Assembly (NCBI RefSeq): GCF_019049255.1
Contig: NZ_JAGMUJ010000027.1
Span: forward strand, 38,004 to 102,003
Length of the DNA: 64,000 nucleotides
Direction of reading: 5' to 3'
Source: Streptomyces sp. AC558_RSS880
Lineage (GTDB): Bacteria; Actinomycetota; Actinomycetes; Streptomycetales; Streptomycetaceae
Position numbers and translations under genes: made by a program. The notes beneath the pieces were generated by a model that made no database searches, had not been told where the DNA came from, and saw only the letters and a list, made by a program, of their open reading frames with translations. The first letter of the stretch is position 1. The number at the start of each line of letters is the position of its first letter. Shown here piece by piece: positions 61,431-64,000 of this stretch.

Positions 61431-63485
61431 GTGGCGAACGCGGAGCACAGTGGGCGACCGGCGGAGGCTCTCGGGACGACAGCGGCAGGCGGCACCCAGG
61501 CACGGCTGCGCGCCGCGCGCCTGGCCCTGTGGCTGCTGGCCGCCGTCCTCGCCGTACGCCAGGTCGCCGTCGTCCTCACCACACCGAGCGGGGAACGGCT
61601 GACCGCCCTGGAGACCTGGGTGGGCCCCGAGGGCGTCCTGCACGTCAGCGGCTCCCTCTACGACTCCACCCGGTTCACCGGCACCCCCTTCAGCGGGCTC
61701 GTCCTCAAACCCCTCACCCGCCCCGCCGAACAGGCCCTCGGCTGGGGCTGGACCTTCGGCACCCTGCTGCTGGTCGTCGCCCTCGGACTGATCGCCGCCC
61801 GCGCCCTGCCCCAGCCGGTCGGCCGCCGCACCGCGATCCTCGCCGGGCCCGTCGCCATCAGCCTGCTCATGCTGTCCCTGCCGGTGCGCAACACCCTCTG
61901 GCTCGGCCAGACCAGCATCATCCCGGTCCTGCTCGTCCTGCTGGGCTGCTTCGTCACCCGCGGCCGGCGCGTCAGCGGCGTACTGATCGGCGTCGCCGCC
62001 GCCCTCCAGCCCACCCTCCTCCTCTTCGCCCCGCTGCTGTGGTTCACCGACCGCCGCCGGACCGCCGCCACCACCGGCGTCACCTTCGCCGCGGCCACCG
62101 CGCTCGCCTGGGCCGTGATGCCGCACGACTCCCACACCTACTGGGTCCACCACCTGGCGGGCACCGGCCTCGGCGGCCCCGCCGACGACCTCGCCAACCA
62201 GTCCCTGCACGGCGCCCTGCTCCGCCTCGGTCTCCAGGGCCCGCTGGAAATCGGCCTCTTCCTGCTGCTCGGCGCTGCCGTCGTGACCCTCGCCCTGCGC
62301 CGCGCGGTGCGCTACGCCCACGACGGCCAGTTACTGCTCGCGGTCGCCGTCACCGGCTGCGCCGCCATCGTGGTCGCCCCGACCGCGTGGCAGCACCAGC
62401 TGCTGTGGGTGCTGCTCACCGCCGTCGGCCGGGCCGGCGGACGCGCCCGCGACCGCATGGTGTGGCCCGTCGCCGTCATCCTGGTGATGACGCTGCCGGC
62501 GAAGATGATGCTGCCGAACATGGCGTTCCTGTACCCGCTGCGCGACAACGTCGTCCTCCTGGCCGCCCTGGCCGCCGCCACCGCACTCCCCTTCCTCTCC
62601 CGCAGCTCGCCGTACTTCCACACGCCGGTCCCGACCCCGTACGCCCCACCCGTCCCGGCCCGTTTCGCGTTCGTCCCGCTGCTGCCGTTCCTGCGCCGGG
62701 TGCTCATCCGCCCGAACCTCCTGCTCGAGCTCCTGCTGATCCGCGTCACCTACGCCGCGTACGCGAAGGTCCGCCTCGCCGCGACCGGCGGCAGCAACTC
62801 GGCGGGCCGCGACCGGGCCGAGGAACACGGACAGCAGATCCTCGACCTCGAACGCCTGCTCCACCTGGACATCGAGCACGCCGTCAACCACGCCGTGGTG
62901 AAGATCGGCTGGCTGCGGGAGTTCTTCGACTTCTACTACACGTCGTTCCACTTCGTCGTCCCGCTGACCGTCCTCGGCCTGCTCTACTGGCGCCGCCCCG
63001 TCGACTACCGCTGGGCCCGCGCGAGCCTGGGCTTCGCCACCCTCCTCGCCCTGGTCGGCTTCTGGCTCTACCCGCTCGCCCCGCCCCGCCTCATGCCGGA
63101 CCTCGGCATCATCGACACGGTCCACGGCGTGCAGGACTTCTCCCAGCCCGACTACGGCACGCTCACCCACCTCACCAACCAGTACGCCGCGATGCCGTCC
63201 CTGCACTTCGGCTGGTCCCTGTGGTGCGGACTGGTGATCGCGATCATCGCGCCGCGCATGTGGATGAAGGCGCTGGGCCTGCTGCACCCCCTGTTCACGG
63301 CCGCCGCGATCGTCGCCACCGGCAACCACTGGGTGCTGGACGCGGTCGGCGGCGCGGTCGTCGTCGGCGCCGGCTTCGGACTGACGTACCTGCTCCAGGG
63401 GCCGCGCGCCCGTACGGTCGTGGCCGCCGCCGAGCTCAGCAGCGAGCCGTCGGCGCCGGTGAAGGACCGTGCGGGGTTGCAGTGA
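61431..63485 (+). CDS. Bifunctional GT87 glycosyltransferase / PAP2 phosphatase membrane protein
   Basis: 684 residues from GTG 61431 (GGGAGG and GAGG upstream). The N-terminal part (about 25-400) is a multi-pass GT87/DUF2029 membrane mannosyltransferase-type domain with many helices and an early acidic ALETWVGPEGVLHVSG. The C-terminal part (about 480-660) is a PAP2/inositolphosphotransferase-like domain: YPLAPPRLMPDLG (about 547), MPSLHFGWSLW (about 589) and ATGNHWVLDAVGG (about 630) supply the three signature motifs with both His and Asp. GT87 enzymes use polyprenyl-linked sugars. The fusion suggests a role in lipid-linked glycan or phosphoinositide metabolism; the reaction is not established. 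Confidence 0.88.
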   Translation: MANAEHSGRPAEALGTTAAGGTQARLRAARLALWLLAAVLAVRQVAVVLTTPSGERLTALETWVGPEGVLHVSGSLYDSTRFTGTPFSGLVLKPLTRPAEQALGWGWTFGTLLLVVALGLIAARALPQPVGRRTAILAGPVAISLLMLSLPVRNTLWLGQTSIIPVLLVLLGCFVTRGRRVSGVLIGVAAALQPTLLLFAPLLWFTDRRRTAATTGVTFAAATALAWAVMPHDSHTYWVHHLAGTGLGGPADDLANQSLHGALLRLGLQGPLEIGLFLLLGAAVVTLALRRAVRYAHDGQLLLAVAVTGCAAIVVAPTAWQHQLLWVLLTAVGRAGGRARDRMVWPVAVILVMTLPAKMMLPNMAFLYPLRDNVVLLAALAAATALPFLSRSSPYFHTPVPTPYAPPVPARFAFVPLLPFLRRVLIRPNLLLELLLIRVTYAAYAKVRLAATGGSNSAGRDRAEEHGQQILDLERLLHLDIEHAVNHAVVKIGWLREFFDFYYTSFHFVVPLTVLGLLYWRRPVDYRWARASLGFATLLALVGFWLYPLAPPRLMPDLGIIDTVHGVQDFSQPDYGTLTHLTNQYAAMPSLHFGWSLWCGLVIAIIAPRMWMKALGLLHPLFTAAAIVATGNHWVLDAVGGAVVVGAGFGLTYLLQGPRARTVVAAAELSSEPSAPVKDRAGLQ

Positions 63486-64000
63486 CCGGTGCTGACCAGT
63501 GGGCGTCGGGCCACTCGCTTCTTTGTCAGTGTCGTGCTTCCGTGAGCCGAGTAAAGGGCGCTGCGTTGCGCTGCGCTCCACTTCGCGTCGCCTTCGGCGA
63601 TGGCCCTCCGGGCCACCCTTGACTCGGCTCGCTCCAGCACGGGAGAGAAGCGAGCGAGCGGCCCGGAGGAAAGCGGAGGCCCGGGCACGCCTGCGGTCTA
63701 CCGTCTGTTTCCAGGCCGGCGGCGTTCACGGGCGCGCTCGCGTCTCGCCCGCACGCCGGGCCGGCTCAGCGGCCGACGGTGGGTGGGTGGCGGGAGCATG
63801 GGCGCACTCGAGTGGTGGCGGGATGCCACGCCAGGCCCAGCGGCCGGTGCCCAGCAGTCGCGAGAGAGTCCGGCCGGGTGGGGAGACCTTCCCTGTCCCG
63901 GTTCTGCGGGGCCAGGGGCGGGGATGCCTTGCTGAAAGGTGTGAACAATCAGCGGGCACCTGCCCTTAGAACGCTCACATGAGCAGAGAAAAGGCAGTGG
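63486..64000. other. Gene-poor right end with a cloverleaf-like repeat
   Basis: I see no supportable complete gene. A 15-bp imperfect inverted repeat with internal hairpins occupies 63544-63630, followed by GC-rich sequence with CGAGCGAGCG-type runs. Near the edge, base use becomes more A-rich (AGAGAAAAGGCAGTGG), and an ATG at 63979 opens a frame (MSREKAV) that runs off the window; it could be the start of a gene but there is too little to judge. Confidence 0.5.
63544..63630 (+). repeat. Structured palindromic element (four-way-junction shape)
   Basis: GAGCCGAGTAAAGGG (63544-63558) pairs with CCCTTGACTCGGCTC (63616-63630) at 14 of 15 positions. Inside are TCGCC-TTC-GGCGA (63588-63600) and TGGCCC-TCC-GGGCCA (63601-63615), directly adjoining each other and the outer stem, plus a G/C-rich first arm that can fold on itself. 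Confidence 0.7.

Noticed and set aside
63544..63630. Cloverleaf-like element considered as a tRNA
   Set aside because: No T-loop TTCRA, no D-loop GG and no 7-nt anticodon loop; the hairpin loops are 3 nt.
63499..63969. 156-codon plus-strand frame near the right end
   Set aside because: Runs through the palindromic element, has an Arg/Gly/Ser-rich composition, no ribosome-binding site and no recognisable family.

Overview
The window is high-GC actinobacterial chromosome and is almost certainly from Streptomyces. The strongest evidence is the contiguous fasR-fabD-fabH-acpP-fabF cluster, whose order matches the one known in Streptomyces coelicolor. Supporting evidence is a homodimeric-type aceE, TerD paralogues, an XRE/DUF397/ATPase cassette, DUF3145, DUF3052 and DUF2277 proteins, frequent GTG/TTG starts, many leaderless promoters and Streptomyces-type dispersed intergenic repeats. 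Most genes are ordinary chromosomal core or near-core genes. The clear exceptions are a cargo-carrying insertion element at about 43.6-46.7 kb and a decayed DUF262 gene at about 11.5-12.1 kb.

Layout. 0-5.5 kb: an EI24 membrane protein cut by the window edge, a LysE exporter, a secreted pyroglutamyl-peptidase-like protein with serine in place of the expected catalytic cysteine, an aldose epimerase, a GDSL lipoprotein and DUF3145. 5.7-10.7 kb: type II fatty acid synthesis operon with its PucR-type activator gene and an inverted repeat next to the fabD promoter. 10.7-19.7 kb: pirin, DUF262 remnant, DUF397/XRE/ATPase cassette, small secreted protein, serine hydrolase, GNAT, MerR with an aldo/keto reductase, a SHOCT protein and a DUF1023 hydrolase. 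19.7-27.6 kb: TetR and a divergent MFS pump, potassium-channel-like protein, aceE, DUF3052 and peroxiredoxin. 27.7-36.9 kb: a Ter stress module with TerD paralogues, a TerC/DUF475 membrane protein, a CitE-like aldolase, a 901-residue fused phosphoribosyltransferase/TRSP/PELOTA protein and a HAD phosphatase. 37-43.4 kb: DedA, a NarL-type two-component pair, FmdB, a coiled-coil membrane protein, a DUF4097 lipoprotein, tRNA-Val and two small conserved proteins. 43.6-46.7 kb: an IS481-type element carrying marR and an amidohydrolase gene. 46.7-64 kb: a second DedA, DoxX, PhoD-type phosphatase, secreted HNH nuclease, a GDT1/TMEM165 transporter behind a yybP-ykoY manganese riboswitch, HAD, a peptidoglycan-binding protein, an MFS-winged-helix fusion, a pair of related coiled-coil genes, DUF1992, FHA, O-methyltransferase, a ProP-like MFS and a GT87-PAP2 membrane enzyme.

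How the parts work together. The fab genes supply malonyl-ACP, the initiating condensation and elongation for fatty acids, and FasR is known to activate this set. The Ter block combines presumed metal-binding TerD proteins and a TerC-like membrane protein with enzymes proposed to make a nucleoside-like metabolite. The ATP-grasp enzyme often found with such sets is not in this window. At least eleven genes show a -10-like hexamer 6-7 nt before the start codon, so leaderless transcription appears common here.
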